Assembly: GCA_023229545.1 (NCBI GenBank)
Contig: JALNZB010000019.1
Location: 5,073-69,072, forward strand
DNA length: 64,000 bases
Direction: 5' to 3'
From: Sulfuritalea sp.
Lineage (GTDB): Bacteria; Pseudomonadota; Gammaproteobacteria; Burkholderiales; Rhodocyclaceae
The position numbers and the translations under genes were made by a program. Within the stretch, counting starts at the first letter, position 1. Each line of letters opens with the position of its first letter. The notes under the pieces were generated by a model, which worked only from the letters and a program-made list of their open reading frames with translations, made no database searches and was not told the origin of the DNA. This document shows, one piece after another, positions 34,252-44,081 of the stretch.

Positions 34252-35784
34252 TTATCCGCCAAGTACCCGGTTTTTTCCGGCGCGCTTGGCCAGGTACATG
34301 GCTTTATCGGCGCGCTTTATGGCCTCTGCGCTGGTTTCCATCGGAGTCATTTGGGCAACTCCGGCACTGAACGTGATCAGGACTTTTTCGTTTCCTGTTA
34401 AAAAAAATGTCGTGGTCAGCTTGCGCTGCAAACGCGTCATCGTCTGAATTCCCAGCCCCAGCGGCGTGTCTGGCATCAGGATCACAAACTCCTCGCCGCC
34501 GTAGCGCGCCAGCGAGTCCACCGGACGCATGCACTCGCGCGCGACCTTCACCAGATGGATCAGCGCCGCATCGCCTGTCTCGTGTCCCAGGCGGTCGTTG
34601 AGCGCCTTGAAATTGTCAATATCGAGCAAGGCGATGGACAGCGGCGTCTCCTTGCGTCGCACGTCGGCGATCTCTCTGGACAAGGCTTCATCCAGCCCCT
34701 TGCGGTTCAGCGCGTCGGTCAGCGGGTCATGGCGCGCCAGGGCGCTGGCATGATCCAGATCCAGATGTAGCTTGGTGAGTTCCCGTTCGGTGACCAGTGC
34801 CTTTTCTTGCAAGGTATGCAGCTTTTCGTGCGCGGTCCGGGTGTCTTCCGCCATGGCACGGGTCGTGTCGATCACATCTTTCAGAAGCGGCGTCATGTCT
34901 TCTATCGTCTTGACCTCTTCGATCTGGCGGGCGCTCTCCTCGAGCCGGTTTCCAAACACGCTGCTGGACTTGTTCATCATCGACAACTGATCGACAAACG
35001 TCGAAAGCATAATGCGCATTTCCGTTTGCGCTTCCATGGAGCGGACCTTGGCCTCGGTCTGCTTGGCCATTACATCCCTGATCCGACGCTCCACGTCGTC
35101 GAGTCTGCGCAATGTCAGTGGCGGCATTACGGCGACCAGCAATGCATCGATCTGGCCTTTCAGCCAATTGTCGTCAATACTCAGCTCGCCGATGTTCTCG
35201 ATGATGAGGTGCAGCAGCTTGAGCAGCATTGCCTTGATCTCAGCCTGATCCTCCGCAGCGATCAATACGCGATGACTGAAGCTGGCGAGCATGACCTCGA
35301 CACCTGAAATACCCACCGACGGATTGCGCAGGGCTTGCAGAAACTCTGTCACTTGCGCGGAAAAGATCGCGTCGTCATCGCCCAGGGCGGGCAGCAAATT
35401 TTCAATCGCATGCGCGAGATTTGTCATGAATCTGATGCTCATGACGGGCGCCGCGTTGTCAGCCTTGGGCGCACCGGCATTGCCGCCATTACCAGAATGG
35501 CCGGAACTGGTAAAAGCCACCAGCGCCTCCTGCACGTCCCGCCAGTTGCGCCGCACAATGGCGGAATTCAGCAACCCGATCTGTTTTTCCTGGTCCGGAG
35601 TGTTGGCTGTCAGCGCCGCCGAAATCTGGTGCAAAGGCGCCTCGGGAAACCCGGCGACATTGGGAAGATTGGCAATTTCGTTGTAACACGCCTGATAGTT
35701 GGCCGGCGTCGGCGCCAGCTTGCGCAGGCTTAACTGCTTGAGCGCTTCGCGCGCGATCACGGACGGTTGCTTCAGTTTAGTCAT
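34252..35784 (-). CDS. GGDEF-domain diguanylate cyclase
   Basis: The 510-residue cytoplasmic protein has an N-terminal helical domain of about 300 residues (beginning KLKQPSVIAREALKQLSLRK), a short coiled coil (about 300-345) and a C-terminal GGDEF domain. The active-site loop is GGEEF at 429-433, an active variant. An RPVD motif five residues upstream matches the inhibitory I-site RxxD, so product feedback by c-di-GMP is expected. No membrane segments or known sensor domain are seen; the N-terminal part may take input through protein contacts. Confidence 0.92.
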   Translation of the reverse strand: MTKLKQPSVIAREALKQLSLRKLAPTPANYQACYNEIANLPNVAGFPEAPLHQISAALTANTPDQEKQIGLLNSAIVRRNWRDVQEALVAFTSSGHSGNGGNAGAPKADNAAPVMSIRFMTNLAHAIENLLPALGDDDAIFSAQVTEFLQALRNPSVGISGVEVMLASFSHRVLIAAEDQAEIKAMLLKLLHLIIENIGELSIDDNWLKGQIDALLVAVMPPLTLRRLDDVERRIRDVMAKQTEAKVRSMEAQTEMRIMLSTFVDQLSMMNKSSSVFGNRLEESARQIEEVKTIEDMTPLLKDVIDTTRAMAEDTRTAHEKLHTLQEKALVTERELTKLHLDLDHASALARHDPLTDALNRKGLDEALSREIADVRRKETPLSIALLDIDNFKALNDRLGHETGDAALIHLVKVARECMRPVDSLARYGGEEFVILMPDTPLGLGIQTMTRLQRKLTTTFFLTGNEKVLITFSAGVAQMTPMETSAEAIKRADKAMYLAKRAGKNRVLGG

Positions 35785-35900
35785 TGCAACCCCAGATGGA
35801 TTATGGATGGCATCGCTTGCACCATTGCTTTTCGCCCTTTTTGTCTGCGCAATTCTACTTTTGCCATTTTACGCGACGGTGACACATGAATTTCGATACG

Positions 35901-38900
35901 CTACTTTTTGTCGACCGGTTTCAGTTTCATGAAGAGTTCTTTCACCGCGCCAACACGTTCTTTCAGGTTCGCGCTGGGCTTCTGCCAGAGCAATTTGTTC
36001 TGTCCCGCCAGCTTGAAACTGCGGTCGCTTTGCAGCAGGCGAATGATATTTGCGGGATCGATTGGCGGATTCGGCACAAATTGCAATTGTATCGCGGCGG
36101 GTCCCGCATCCAGCTTGGCCAGGCCGAGGGAGCGACCGGCCAAGCGCAGGCGATGGGTTTCCATCAGGGCCAGGGTCTGCGCCGGCATCTCGCCGTAGCG
36201 GTCTATAAGTTCCTCCTGCATGCCGCGCAGCTCGTCCTCGCTGTCGCAATTGGCCAGACGCTTGTAGAGCGTCAGGCGTTCATGCACGTCGGGGCAGTAG
36301 TCATTGGTTAAGAGCGCCGGCACGCGCAGGTTGATTTCCGAAGTGATCGACAGCGGCTGGGTCAGGTCGGGAACTTTCTCGCCGGCTTTCAGCGCGCGCA
36401 CTGCGGCGTTGAGCATGTTGGTATAGAGGGCGAAGCCGATTTCGTGGATCTCGCCGCTTTGCGATTCGCCCAATACTTCGCCGGCGCCGCGGATTTCCAG
36501 GTCGTGCATGGCGAGGAAGAAACCGGAGCCGAGCTCTTCCATGGCCTGGATCGCTTCGAGGCGGCGTTTGGCCTGCGCCGTCGGCTTGGCGTCCTCGTGG
36601 GTCAACAGGTAGGCATAGGCCTGGTGGTGCGAGCGGCCGACGCGGCCGCGCAACTGGTGCAACTGCGCCAGGCCGAATTTGTCGGCGCGGTTGATGACAA
36701 TGGTGTTGGCATGCGGGTTGTCGATGCCGGTCTCGATGATGGTCGAGCACAGCAGCAGGTTGTGCTTCTGCTGCGTGAATTCGCGCATCACGCGCTCCAG
36801 TTCGCGTTCCGGCAACTGGCCGTGGCCGACCACGATGCGCGCCTCGGGCAGCAGGGTTTGCAGCCTTTCCTTCATGTTCTCGATGGTGTCGACTTCGTTG
36901 TGCAGGAAATAGACTTGGCCGCCGCGCTTGAACTCGCGCAGGCAGGCTTCGCGCACCTGGCCGTTGGACCACTTGGTGACGAAGGTCTTGATCGCCAGGC
37001 GCTTCTGCGGCGGCGTCGCGATCACCGAAAAATCGCGCAGGCCTTCGAGCGACAGGCCGAGCGTGCGCGGAATCGGCGTCGCCGTCAGGGTCAGCACATC
37101 GACCGAGGCGCGCAAGGCCTTCAGCGCCTCCTTCTGGCGCACGCCGAAGCGGTGTTCCTCGTCGATGATGATGAGGCCGAGGCGCTCGAAGGCGACATCC
37201 TTCTGCAACAGGCGATGGGTGCCGATCAGGATGTCGATCTTGCCCTGCGCCAGCAGCGCCACCGCCTCATCCTGTTCCCTGGCCGACTTGAAGCGCGAGA
37301 TCTCGGCCACCTTGATCGGCCAACTGGCGAAACGGTCGGCAAAGTTCTGGTAATGCTGCTCGGCCAGCAGGGTGGTCGGACAGAGGATGGCGACCTGCTT
37401 GCCGTCGGTCACGGCGACGAAGGCGGCGCGCATGGCGACCTCGGTCTTGCCGAAGCCGACATCGCCGCAGACCAGCCGATCCATCGGCTTGCCGGATTTC
37501 ATGTCCTCGATCACCGCGTTGATCGCGGTCTGCTGGTCGGGGGTTTCCTCGAAGCCGAAGCCGTCGGCAAAGGCTTCCAGATCGTGCTGCTTGAAGCTGA
37601 ACTGATGGCCTTCGCGCGCCGCGCGCTGGGCGTAGAGGTGCAGCAGTTCGGCGGCGGTGTCATGCACCTGTTCTGCGGCCTTCTTCCGGGCTTTTTCCCA
37701 CTGCCCGGAGCCGAGCGTGTGCAACTGGATCGAGTCGGGATCGGCGCCGCTGTAGCGCGAGATGACCTGCAACTGCGCCACCGGCACGTAGAGCTTGGCG
37801 CCATCGGCGTATTCGAGATGCAGGAACTCAGTGTCGCCCTCGCCGAAATCCATGTGCAGCAGACCCAGGTAGCGACCGATGCCGTGGCTCTCATGCACCA
37901 CCGGATCGCCCACCTTCAGCTCGGAAAGATCGCGCAGCCAGCCGTCGAGATTGGCGCGGCGGGCGTCGCTGCGCCGTCCGCGCGGACGCGCCGTGGCGGC
38001 GTAGAGTTCGTTTTCGGTGATGATGGCAAAGCTGTCGAGCAGAAAACCACCGGAGAGCGGACCGACGCCGAGCATGAAGGCGTCATCGGCGGCGAGAAAA
38101 GCCGCGAAGCTCTCGCAGGCAATCACCGGCAGGGCGTATTCGACCAGATAGTCATTCAGCGTCTGCCGCCGTCCCGCCGACTCGGCGAGCAGCAGGATGC
38201 GGCCCTCGAACAAGCCAAGAAAGCCGCGCAACGCCGCCAGCGGATCGTCGGCACGGCGGTCGACGGCGAGTGGCGGCAAGGTCGCCGCCCCGCCAGCGCC
38301 GACTCTTGCAATCAGCTGCGGCAGGGCTTTGGCGCGGACAAAGAATTCCTCGTCGCGCAGAAACAGTTCCGTCGGCGGCAACACCGGGCGCGAGCGGTCG
38401 CCGCCGAGCATCCTGTAGCGGCCTTGCAGGTCGGCCCAGAACTCGGCGATGGCGCCCGGTACGTCGCCATGCAGCAGCAGCGTGGCGTCCTGCGGCAGGT
38501 AGTCGAACAGCGTCGCCGTACTCTCGAAAAACAGCGGCAGGTAGTACTCGATGCCGGCGGGGAGTATGCCGTTCGAGACATCCTTGTAGAGGCTGATGCG
38601 CGAGGCATCGCCTTCGAAGGCTTCGCGGAAGCGCTGGCGGAAAGTGGTGCGGCCGGCGTCCCCGGCGGGAAATTCGCGCGCCGGCAGCAGGCGGATCTCC
38701 GGCACCGGATACAGCGTGCGCTGCGAATCGACATCGAAGCTGCGGATGGTTTCCACTTCGTCGTCGAACAGCTCGATGCGGTAGGGCAGGGCCGTGCCCA
38801 TCGGAAACAGGTCGATGAGTCCGCCGCGCACGCTGTATTCGCCGGCGGCGACGACCTGGGTGACATGCTGGTAGCCGGCCAGCGTGAGCTGTGCGCGCAG

Positions 38901-39320
38901 CTTGTCGAGTTCCAGTCGCTCGCCCTTTTTCATGAAGAAGGTATGACCGGCGAGAAAGGCCGGCGGCGCGAGGCGCGTGATCGCGGTCGAGGCGGCAGTG
39001 ATAAGCACCTCGCATTCGCCACGCGATACTGCGTACAGGGTCGCCAGCCGTTCCGAAATCAGGTCCTGATGCGGCGAGAAATTGTCGTAAGGCAGGGTCT
39101 CCCAGTCCGGCAACAGATGCACGCGCAGGGTGGGCGCAAGCCATGCGATTTCTTCGGCCAGGCGCTGGGCTTCGAGTGGACTGGCGGCGACCACCGCCAG
39201 GACGCGGCCTGGCCGAGCCAGTTGTGCCAACGCCAGTGCATCGGCAGACGCTGCCAGCGGCGGCAGATCAAGGCGCTGGCCGGGTTTGGGTAGTACGGGG
39301 AGCGACAGCAGGGACTTCAT
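35901..39320 (-). CDS. mfd: Transcription-repair coupling factor Mfd
   Basis: This 1139-residue ATP-dependent translocase removes RNA polymerase stalled at lesions and recruits UvrA. In order it shows the UvrB-homology region (GYQHVTQVVAAGEYSVRGG), the RNA-polymerase-interacting CarD-like domain (KVGDPVVHESHGIGRYLG), and the RecG-like motor with Walker A (CGDVGFGKTEVAMRAA) and DEEH box (LIIDEEHRFGVRQ). Motif VI region (LHQLRGRVGRS) and the C-terminal TRCF domain follow. The start MKSLLSLP is the first good ATG. It is complete. Confidence 0.97.
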   Translation of the reverse strand: MKSLLSLPVLPKPGQRLDLPPLAASADALALAQLARPGRVLAVVAASPLEAQRLAEEIAWLAPTLRVHLLPDWETLPYDNFSPHQDLISERLATLYAVSRGECEVLITAASTAITRLAPPAFLAGHTFFMKKGERLELDKLRAQLTLAGYQHVTQVVAAGEYSVRGGLIDLFPMGTALPYRIELFDDEVETIRSFDVDSQRTLYPVPEIRLLPAREFPAGDAGRTTFRQRFREAFEGDASRISLYKDVSNGILPAGIEYYLPLFFESTATLFDYLPQDATLLLHGDVPGAIAEFWADLQGRYRMLGGDRSRPVLPPTELFLRDEEFFVRAKALPQLIARVGAGGAATLPPLAVDRRADDPLAALRGFLGLFEGRILLLAESAGRRQTLNDYLVEYALPVIACESFAAFLAADDAFMLGVGPLSGGFLLDSFAIITENELYAATARPRGRRSDARRANLDGWLRDLSELKVGDPVVHESHGIGRYLGLLHMDFGEGDTEFLHLEYADGAKLYVPVAQLQVISRYSGADPDSIQLHTLGSGQWEKARKKAAEQVHDTAAELLHLYAQRAAREGHQFSFKQHDLEAFADGFGFEETPDQQTAINAVIEDMKSGKPMDRLVCGDVGFGKTEVAMRAAFVAVTDGKQVAILCPTTLLAEQHYQNFADRFASWPIKVAEISRFKSAREQDEAVALLAQGKIDILIGTHRLLQKDVAFERLGLIIIDEEHRFGVRQKEALKALRASVDVLTLTATPIPRTLGLSLEGLRDFSVIATPPQKRLAIKTFVTKWSNGQVREACLREFKRGGQVYFLHNEVDTIENMKERLQTLLPEARIVVGHGQLPERELERVMREFTQQKHNLLLCSTIIETGIDNPHANTIVINRADKFGLAQLHQLRGRVGRSHHQAYAYLLTHEDAKPTAQAKRRLEAIQAMEELGSGFFLAMHDLEIRGAGEVLGESQSGEIHEIGFALYTNMLNAAVRALKAGEKVPDLTQPLSITSEINLRVPALLTNDYCPDVHERLTLYKRLANCDSEDELRGMQEELIDRYGEMPAQTLALMETHRLRLAGRSLGLAKLDAGPAAIQLQFVPNPPIDPANIIRLLQSDRSFKLAGQNKLLWQKPSANLKERVGAVKELFMKLKPVDKK

Positions 39321-39532
39321 GGAATGCGGGTTGCTGATGGGCTGCGAATTATACGCAGCGCCGTCCCGTCAGCGCCGACTATTGGCTATAGCCGCCGCTA
39401 TTCATTTCCGGCCAGTTGCAAGCGATGCGGTCAGATAGCGATCATTGCCAGTCGGAAAACCTGTTGGCTTCGTCGTGCTCCAAAAAACTGACTGGCGGCA
39501 ACGCCGCAAAGGGGTAGTTTTCCGCGCCACAA

Positions 39533-40225
39533 TTACTCGGTCACGAAGCGGTAGCCGACGCCGGTTTCGGTCAGTATGTGGCGCGGGCGGGCCGGGTCGG
39601 CTTCGATCTTCTTGCGCAAAGCTCCCATGTAAACGCGGACGTAATGGGCGTCTTCGGCATGGCTTGGTCCCCACACGGTTTTCAGCAACTGGCGGTGGGT
39701 GAGCACGCAGCCGGGGCTGGCCAGCAGGCTGGTGAGCAGGCGGTATTCGATGGGAGTCAGGTGCAACGGCGCGCCATCCTTTTCCACGGTGCGCTTGGCC
39801 AGATCGACTTTGACGCCGCCGAAGCTGATGACCGCCGAGGGATCGGCGGCGACGCCGCGCCGGCGCAGGTGGGCGCGGACGCGGGCGGCGAGTTCGGCGG
39901 TACCGAAGGGTTTGGTCAGATAGTCGTCGGCGCCGGCATCCAGTGCACGCACCTTTTCCGCCTCCTCGGCGCGAGCCGAGAGGACGATGACGGGAATCGT
40001 CGACCAGGCGCGCAGCTCGCGGATGAAATCGACGCCGTCGCCGTCGGGCAGGCCGAGATCGAGCACCACCAGGTCGGGGCGGCGGGTGCCGGCCTCGATC
40101 AGGCCACGCTGGAGGCCGGCGGCCTCGAACACCTCGCAACCTTCGGCTTCGAGCGCGAGGCGGACGAAGCGGCGGATGGTGGCTTCATCCTCGATGAGGA
40201 TGACATGGGGGCGCAGATCGCTCAT
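39533..40225 (-). CDS. kdpE: K+-responsive response regulator KdpE
   Basis: The 230-residue OmpR/PhoB-type regulator has an N-terminal receiver (EDE acidic pair, phospho-acceptor D56 in LVVLDLGLPDGDG, TKPFGTAEL) and a C-terminal winged-helix DNA-binding domain (LTPIEYRLLTSLLASPG ... YVRVYMGALRKKIE). KdpE activates kdpFABC under K+ limitation or osmotic stress. It is 9 bp downstream of kdpD, its cognate kinase, at the end of the kdp cluster. Confidence 0.95.
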   Translation of the reverse strand: MSDLRPHVILIEDEATIRRFVRLALEAEGCEVFEAAGLQRGLIEAGTRRPDLVVLDLGLPDGDGVDFIRELRAWSTIPVIVLSARAEEAEKVRALDAGADDYLTKPFGTAELAARVRAHLRRRGVAADPSAVISFGGVKVDLAKRTVEKDGAPLHLTPIEYRLLTSLLASPGCVLTHRQLLKTVWGPSHAEDAHYVRVYMGALRKKIEADPARPRHILTETGVGYRFVTE

Positions 40226-40234
40226 GGCGCGATG

Positions 40235-42928
40235 TTACGCTGCGGCTTCCTGTTCGACCGTCGGCGGCACGCCGCGCGGCAAGGTGAACAGCATGCGCGC
40301 GCCGTGGGGTTCGACGTTTTCGGCGCGGATGCGGCCGCCGTGGGCTTCGACGATGGTGCGGCAGATGGCGAGGCCGAGGCCGACGCCGGGCGTGGCGCTT
40401 TCCTTTTCGCCGCGCTCGAACTTGCGGAAAATGTCTTCCTCGCGGCCACGCGGCAGGCCGGGGCCGTCGTCCTCGACGCGCACCTCGACCATGTCGCCGG
40501 CATTGCGGGCGCCGATCACGATGCGGCTGCCATCCGGCGTGTATTTCGCCGTGTTTTCCAGCAGATTGGCCAGCACCCGCTCGATCAGCACGGCGTCGAA
40601 CTCGACCAGCGGCAGATCGGCATCGAGCTGGATGTCCACGCGCCGTGTCGCCAGCGCCGACTCTACGGTTTTGAGGGCGCTGCCGACGACTTCTTCGAGC
40701 GGCTGCCATTGCCGGTTGAGTTGTATCCGCCCGGCCTGGAGGCGGGCCATGTCGAGCAGTTTGCCGACCAGGGCGCTCATGCGCAGCGATTCGTCGCGCA
40801 CGGCGCGGGCCAGTTCGTCCTGCTCGGTTGAAAGCGGCGGGCGGGTCAGGCGCAGGGCGTCGGCGAGGCCGACCAGAGCCGTCAGCGGCGTGCGCAGATC
40901 ATGCGACATCGCCGCTAGCAGCGAATTGCGCAGTTGCTCCGATTCCATCTGCACGGTGGTTGCCTGGGCGACGTCAACGTAATGCATGCGCTCGACGGCG
41001 ATGGCCACCAGGGCGGCAAAGGTGTCGAGCTGGCGGCGGGCTTCCGGGCCTTGCACCGCAAGCGGGTCGCGCGGGGCGACGACGAGCACGCCACGGGTGC
41101 GCATCGGCGCCCGCAGCGGCAGATAGAGGAGGGGGCTGCCGGGCAGAGTGTCGGTGCCCAGCCCGGCGGCCTCGCCATGGTCGAAGGTCCAGCGGGCGAT
41201 GCCGTCATCCACGGCAGGACGCCCGCCTATGCCGGCCTTGGTGGCGAACAGCGGCGGTCGCAGTCGGTCCTCGGCGTCGGTCAGTATCAGCGCCGCGCCG
41301 GCATCGAACTCGATGGCGAGAAAATGTTCCGCCGCCTCGACGATCTGCTCCGGCATCAGGGCCGCCGAGAGATCCCGCGACATGCCGTAGAGAGCGTGCG
41401 CCCGCGCTTCGCGCTGTCGTGCCACGTCGGCTTGGCGCTTGTAGCGGGCCGTGAGCTGGCCGATGATCAAGGCCACGGTCAGCATCACGGCGAAGGTCAT
41501 CAGGTACTGCATGTCGTTGACGGCAAACGTGAAGCGCGGCGCGACGAAAAAGAAATCGAAGGCAGCGACGGCGAAGAAGGCCGCCGCCACCGCCGGCCCG
41601 CGACCGAGGCGGACGGCCGCCAGCACCACGGCGAGCAGGAAAAACATGGCGATGTTGGTCAATTCGATCACGCCGGCCAACGGCATGGTCAGGGCCGTGG
41701 CGGCGGCGCAGATGCCGGCCGCCTTGGCATAGGCGGGCCAGTCTTCGGTCGGTATTTCGCGGACGGCGACGGCAGCCTGCCGGCTGTCCTCGCTGCGCGC
41801 CACCTGGATCACGTCGAGGTCAGGTGCGGCATGGCCGATGCGGTCGGCGACGGAGCGATACCACGGTCGCCAGGGACGGGGATGGTCGCGCCCGACCAGG
41901 ATGCGCGACAGGTTGGCGCGGCGGGCGTATTCGATGGTCGCCGCCACCGGGTCGGGGCGGGCCAGGGTGGCGGTCTCGGCGCCGAGCGAAGCGGCCAGTT
42001 CCAGGGCGCGGACGATGCGCTGGCGTTGCGCCTCGGTATGCCGAACGGATTCCTGCGTCTCGACATGGATCGCATGCCAGGGCGCTTCCAGCTTTCCCGA
42101 CAGGCGGGCACCGGTGCGCACCAGGCGCTCGGCCCCGGCGCCCGAGCCGATGCAGACCAGCAGCGCATCGCGGGTTTGCCAGACGGACTCCACCGAGGTT
42201 TCTCGGCGCCAGGCCAGCATGTCCTCGTCCACCCGGTCGGCGGTGCGACGCAGCGCCAGTTCGCGCAGGGCAATCAGGTTGCCCTTGCGGAAGAAATTGC
42301 GGATCGCCCGTTCCGCCTGCTGCGGCAGATAGACCTTGCCTTCCTTCAGGCGCTGCAGGAGTTCGTCGGGCGGCAGGTCCACCAGCACGACTTCATCGGC
42401 GGCGTCGAAAACGTGATCGGGCACCGTTTCCCAGACGCGGATGCCGGCGATGCCGCTGACCACGTCGTTGAGGGTTTCCAGGTGCTGGACATTGACTGTC
42501 GAGTAAACGTCGATGCCGGCGGCCAGCAGTTCATCGATGTCCTGCCAGCGCTTCGGATGCCGCGAGCCAATGACATTGGAGTGGGCCAGCTCGTCCATCA
42601 AGATCAGGGCCGGGCGGCGCGCCAGGGCGGCGTCGAGATCGAACTCCTTCAGAATCTGGCCGCGATAGGGAATCTCGTGCGGGGCCAGGCGTTCGAGGCC
42701 GGCGACCAGGGCTTCGGTTTCCTTGCGGCCATGGGTCTCGACCACGCCGATCAGCACGTCGGCGCCGGTTTCCTGCTGACTGCGCGCGGCGCCGAGCATG
42801 GCGTAGGTCTTGCCGACGCCGGCCGAGGCGCCGAAGAAAATCTTCAGCTTGCCGCGCGCGGCCTTCGCCTCTTCCTGCTGGACGCGGGCCAGCAGGGCAT
42901 CGGGGTCGGGACGGGCGCCGTCGCTCAT
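40235..42928 (-). CDS. kdpD: K+-sensing histidine kinase KdpD
   Basis: The 897-residue kinase has the N-terminal KdpD domain with Walker A GASAGVGKT (33-41) and the DELAHSNVIGSRHPKRWQD stretch. A universal-stress-like domain, a four-helix membrane segment, a GAF domain, HisKA with H676 (AMSHDLRTPLTALVGL) and an HATPase domain (DDGPGLP, GVGLGLAI) follow. It senses low K+ and phosphorylates KdpE. ATG 42928 overlaps the corA stop as ATGA; an upstream start at 43015 would extend into corA and is rejected. Confidence 0.96.
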   Translation of the reverse strand: MSDGARPDPDALLARVQQEEAKAARGKLKIFFGASAGVGKTYAMLGAARSQQETGADVLIGVVETHGRKETEALVAGLERLAPHEIPYRGQILKEFDLDAALARRPALILMDELAHSNVIGSRHPKRWQDIDELLAAGIDVYSTVNVQHLETLNDVVSGIAGIRVWETVPDHVFDAADEVVLVDLPPDELLQRLKEGKVYLPQQAERAIRNFFRKGNLIALRELALRRTADRVDEDMLAWRRETSVESVWQTRDALLVCIGSGAGAERLVRTGARLSGKLEAPWHAIHVETQESVRHTEAQRQRIVRALELAASLGAETATLARPDPVAATIEYARRANLSRILVGRDHPRPWRPWYRSVADRIGHAAPDLDVIQVARSEDSRQAAVAVREIPTEDWPAYAKAAGICAAATALTMPLAGVIELTNIAMFFLLAVVLAAVRLGRGPAVAAAFFAVAAFDFFFVAPRFTFAVNDMQYLMTFAVMLTVALIIGQLTARYKRQADVARQREARAHALYGMSRDLSAALMPEQIVEAAEHFLAIEFDAGAALILTDAEDRLRPPLFATKAGIGGRPAVDDGIARWTFDHGEAAGLGTDTLPGSPLLYLPLRAPMRTRGVLVVAPRDPLAVQGPEARRQLDTFAALVAIAVERMHYVDVAQATTVQMESEQLRNSLLAAMSHDLRTPLTALVGLADALRLTRPPLSTEQDELARAVRDESLRMSALVGKLLDMARLQAGRIQLNRQWQPLEEVVGSALKTVESALATRRVDIQLDADLPLVEFDAVLIERVLANLLENTAKYTPDGSRIVIGARNAGDMVEVRVEDDGPGLPRGREEDIFRKFERGEKESATPGVGLGLAICRTIVEAHGGRIRAENVEPHGARMLFTLPRGVPPTVEQEAAA

Positions 42929-43896
42929 AGCCAGCCCATGCGCCGGAAGCGGAAGAAGAGCAAGGCGCAAGCGCTGACAATGACGCCCAGCGCCAACGGG
43001 TAGCCGTATTCCCACTGCAATTCCGGCATGGCCTTGAAGTTCATGCCCCAGATGCCGGCGAAGGCGGTGGCCACGGCGAATATGCCGGCCCAGGCCGCCA
43101 GCCGCTTGCCGACGTCGCTCTGCTCGATGGCCACCGAGGAGAGGCTGACCTGGATCGCCGTGCCTATGGTGTCACGGATGGTTTCGAGCTGGGCGTTGAT
43201 GCGCACCAGGTGGTCATAGACGTCGCGAAAATAGTCGCGGCTGTTGGCGCAGACCGGCGGCACGCGACCGCTGGTGAGCTTGGCCACGGCCTCCATGAGC
43301 GGTGCCACGGCGTGCTTGAGCGCCACCATGCGGCGCTTGAGGTCGTACAGCCGCTCGATGTTGGTACGTGCAGCCCCTTTGTCGAAGATATGTTCCTCGA
43401 CGGCTTCCAGTTCCGACTCGATGGCGTCGATCAGCGGGAAGTAGCGGTCGACCACGGCGTCCATGATGGCGTAGAGCACGAAACCGGCGCCATGGCTCAG
43501 CAGCTCGGGCTCGCGTTCGCAGCGCTCGCGCACGCCGAGCAGATGCTGGCTGCTGTGGTTGCGCACCGAGAGCACGAAGTTGTGGCCGACGAAAATGTCC
43601 ACCTCGCCCACCGCGATCTCGCCGTGCTGCTGTTCCAGCAGATGGATGACGGCAAACAGGCTTTCGCCATAGCCATATTCCTCAATCTTCGGCCGCTGGT
43701 GACCCTTGTGCGCGTCCTCGACGGCCAGGGGATGCAGCGAGAATTCTTCGCGCATTTTTTCCAGCTCGGCATGGGACGCATCGCGCAGGGCGACCCAGAC
43801 AAAACAGCCGGGGCGCTCCAGATAGTCGCTGATCTCCTCGATATCGAGATCAGCCAGCTTGCGCCCATCCTGATAGGCGACGCAGTTGATCAGCAT
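42925..43896 (-). CDS. corA: CorA-family Mg2+/divalent cation transporter
   Basis: This 323-residue protein has a large cytoplasmic N-terminal domain (FVWVALRDASHAELE, HPLAVEDAHKGHQRPK) and two C-terminal TM helices. The selectivity motif GMN is in WGMNFKAMPELQWEYGYP. CorA forms pentameric channels for Mg2+ (and Co2+/Ni2+ in some members). ATG 43896 is preceded by GGAGA at suitable spacing; an in-frame TTG at 43902 is weaker. It is embedded between the small membrane-protein gene and kdpD, overlapping kdpD by 4 bases, so it is probably coexpressed with the K+ system. Confidence 0.94.
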   Translation of the reverse strand: MLINCVAYQDGRKLADLDIEEISDYLERPGCFVWVALRDASHAELEKMREEFSLHPLAVEDAHKGHQRPKIEEYGYGESLFAVIHLLEQQHGEIAVGEVDIFVGHNFVLSVRNHSSQHLLGVRERCEREPELLSHGAGFVLYAIMDAVVDRYFPLIDAIESELEAVEEHIFDKGAARTNIERLYDLKRRMVALKHAVAPLMEAVAKLTSGRVPPVCANSRDYFRDVYDHLVRINAQLETIRDTIGTAIQVSLSSVAIEQSDVGKRLAAWAGIFAVATAFAGIWGMNFKAMPELQWEYGYPLALGVIVSACALLFFRFRRMGWL

Positions 43897-43955
43897 GAAC
43901 AAGGTCTCCGCAGATTATGGGAAAGCAAGGGCAGGTGGGAGCTTGTCCATTTGTT

Positions 43956-44081
43956 CTATTGTCCCTTCTTTTGCGCTCCGCATGGGTCTTTCCGACAACG
44001 CCACTCGACCATGGCCCAAGCCAGACCGAGAGGAACGAAAATCGCCGCGAGGGCGAGCAGGAGTGAGGCTATCTCGGTCAT
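43956..44081 (-). CDS. Small single-pass membrane protein (41 aa) inside the kdp cluster
   Basis: This short ORF encodes 41 residues starting MTEIASLLLALAAIFVPLGL. One hydrophobic helix of about 20 residues is followed by a basic, cysteine-containing tail (EWRCRKDPCGAQKKGQ). Its ATG overlaps the stop codon of the upstream Rap1a-like gene as ATGA, the classical coupling arrangement, and corA follows 59 bp later. I do not recognise the family. The coupled position and the clean TM-plus-basic-tail layout support it as a real gene. Confidence 0.65.
   Translation of the reverse strand: MTEIASLLLALAAIFVPLGLAWAMVEWRCRKDPCGAQKKGQ

Noticed and set aside
36444..39293. 949-aa plus-strand open frame
   Set aside because: It is antisense to mfd, whose motifs are intact; the frame has no start context or recognisable motif.
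39371..39415. A possible third, diverged copy of the 64-bp repeat (shares GTCAGCGCCGAC)
   Set aside because: Similarity beyond the short GCGCCGAC core is too weak by eye to call it the same repeat.
40934..43003. 689-aa plus-strand open frame
   Set aside because: It is a shadow of kdpD, which is complete and in operon context.
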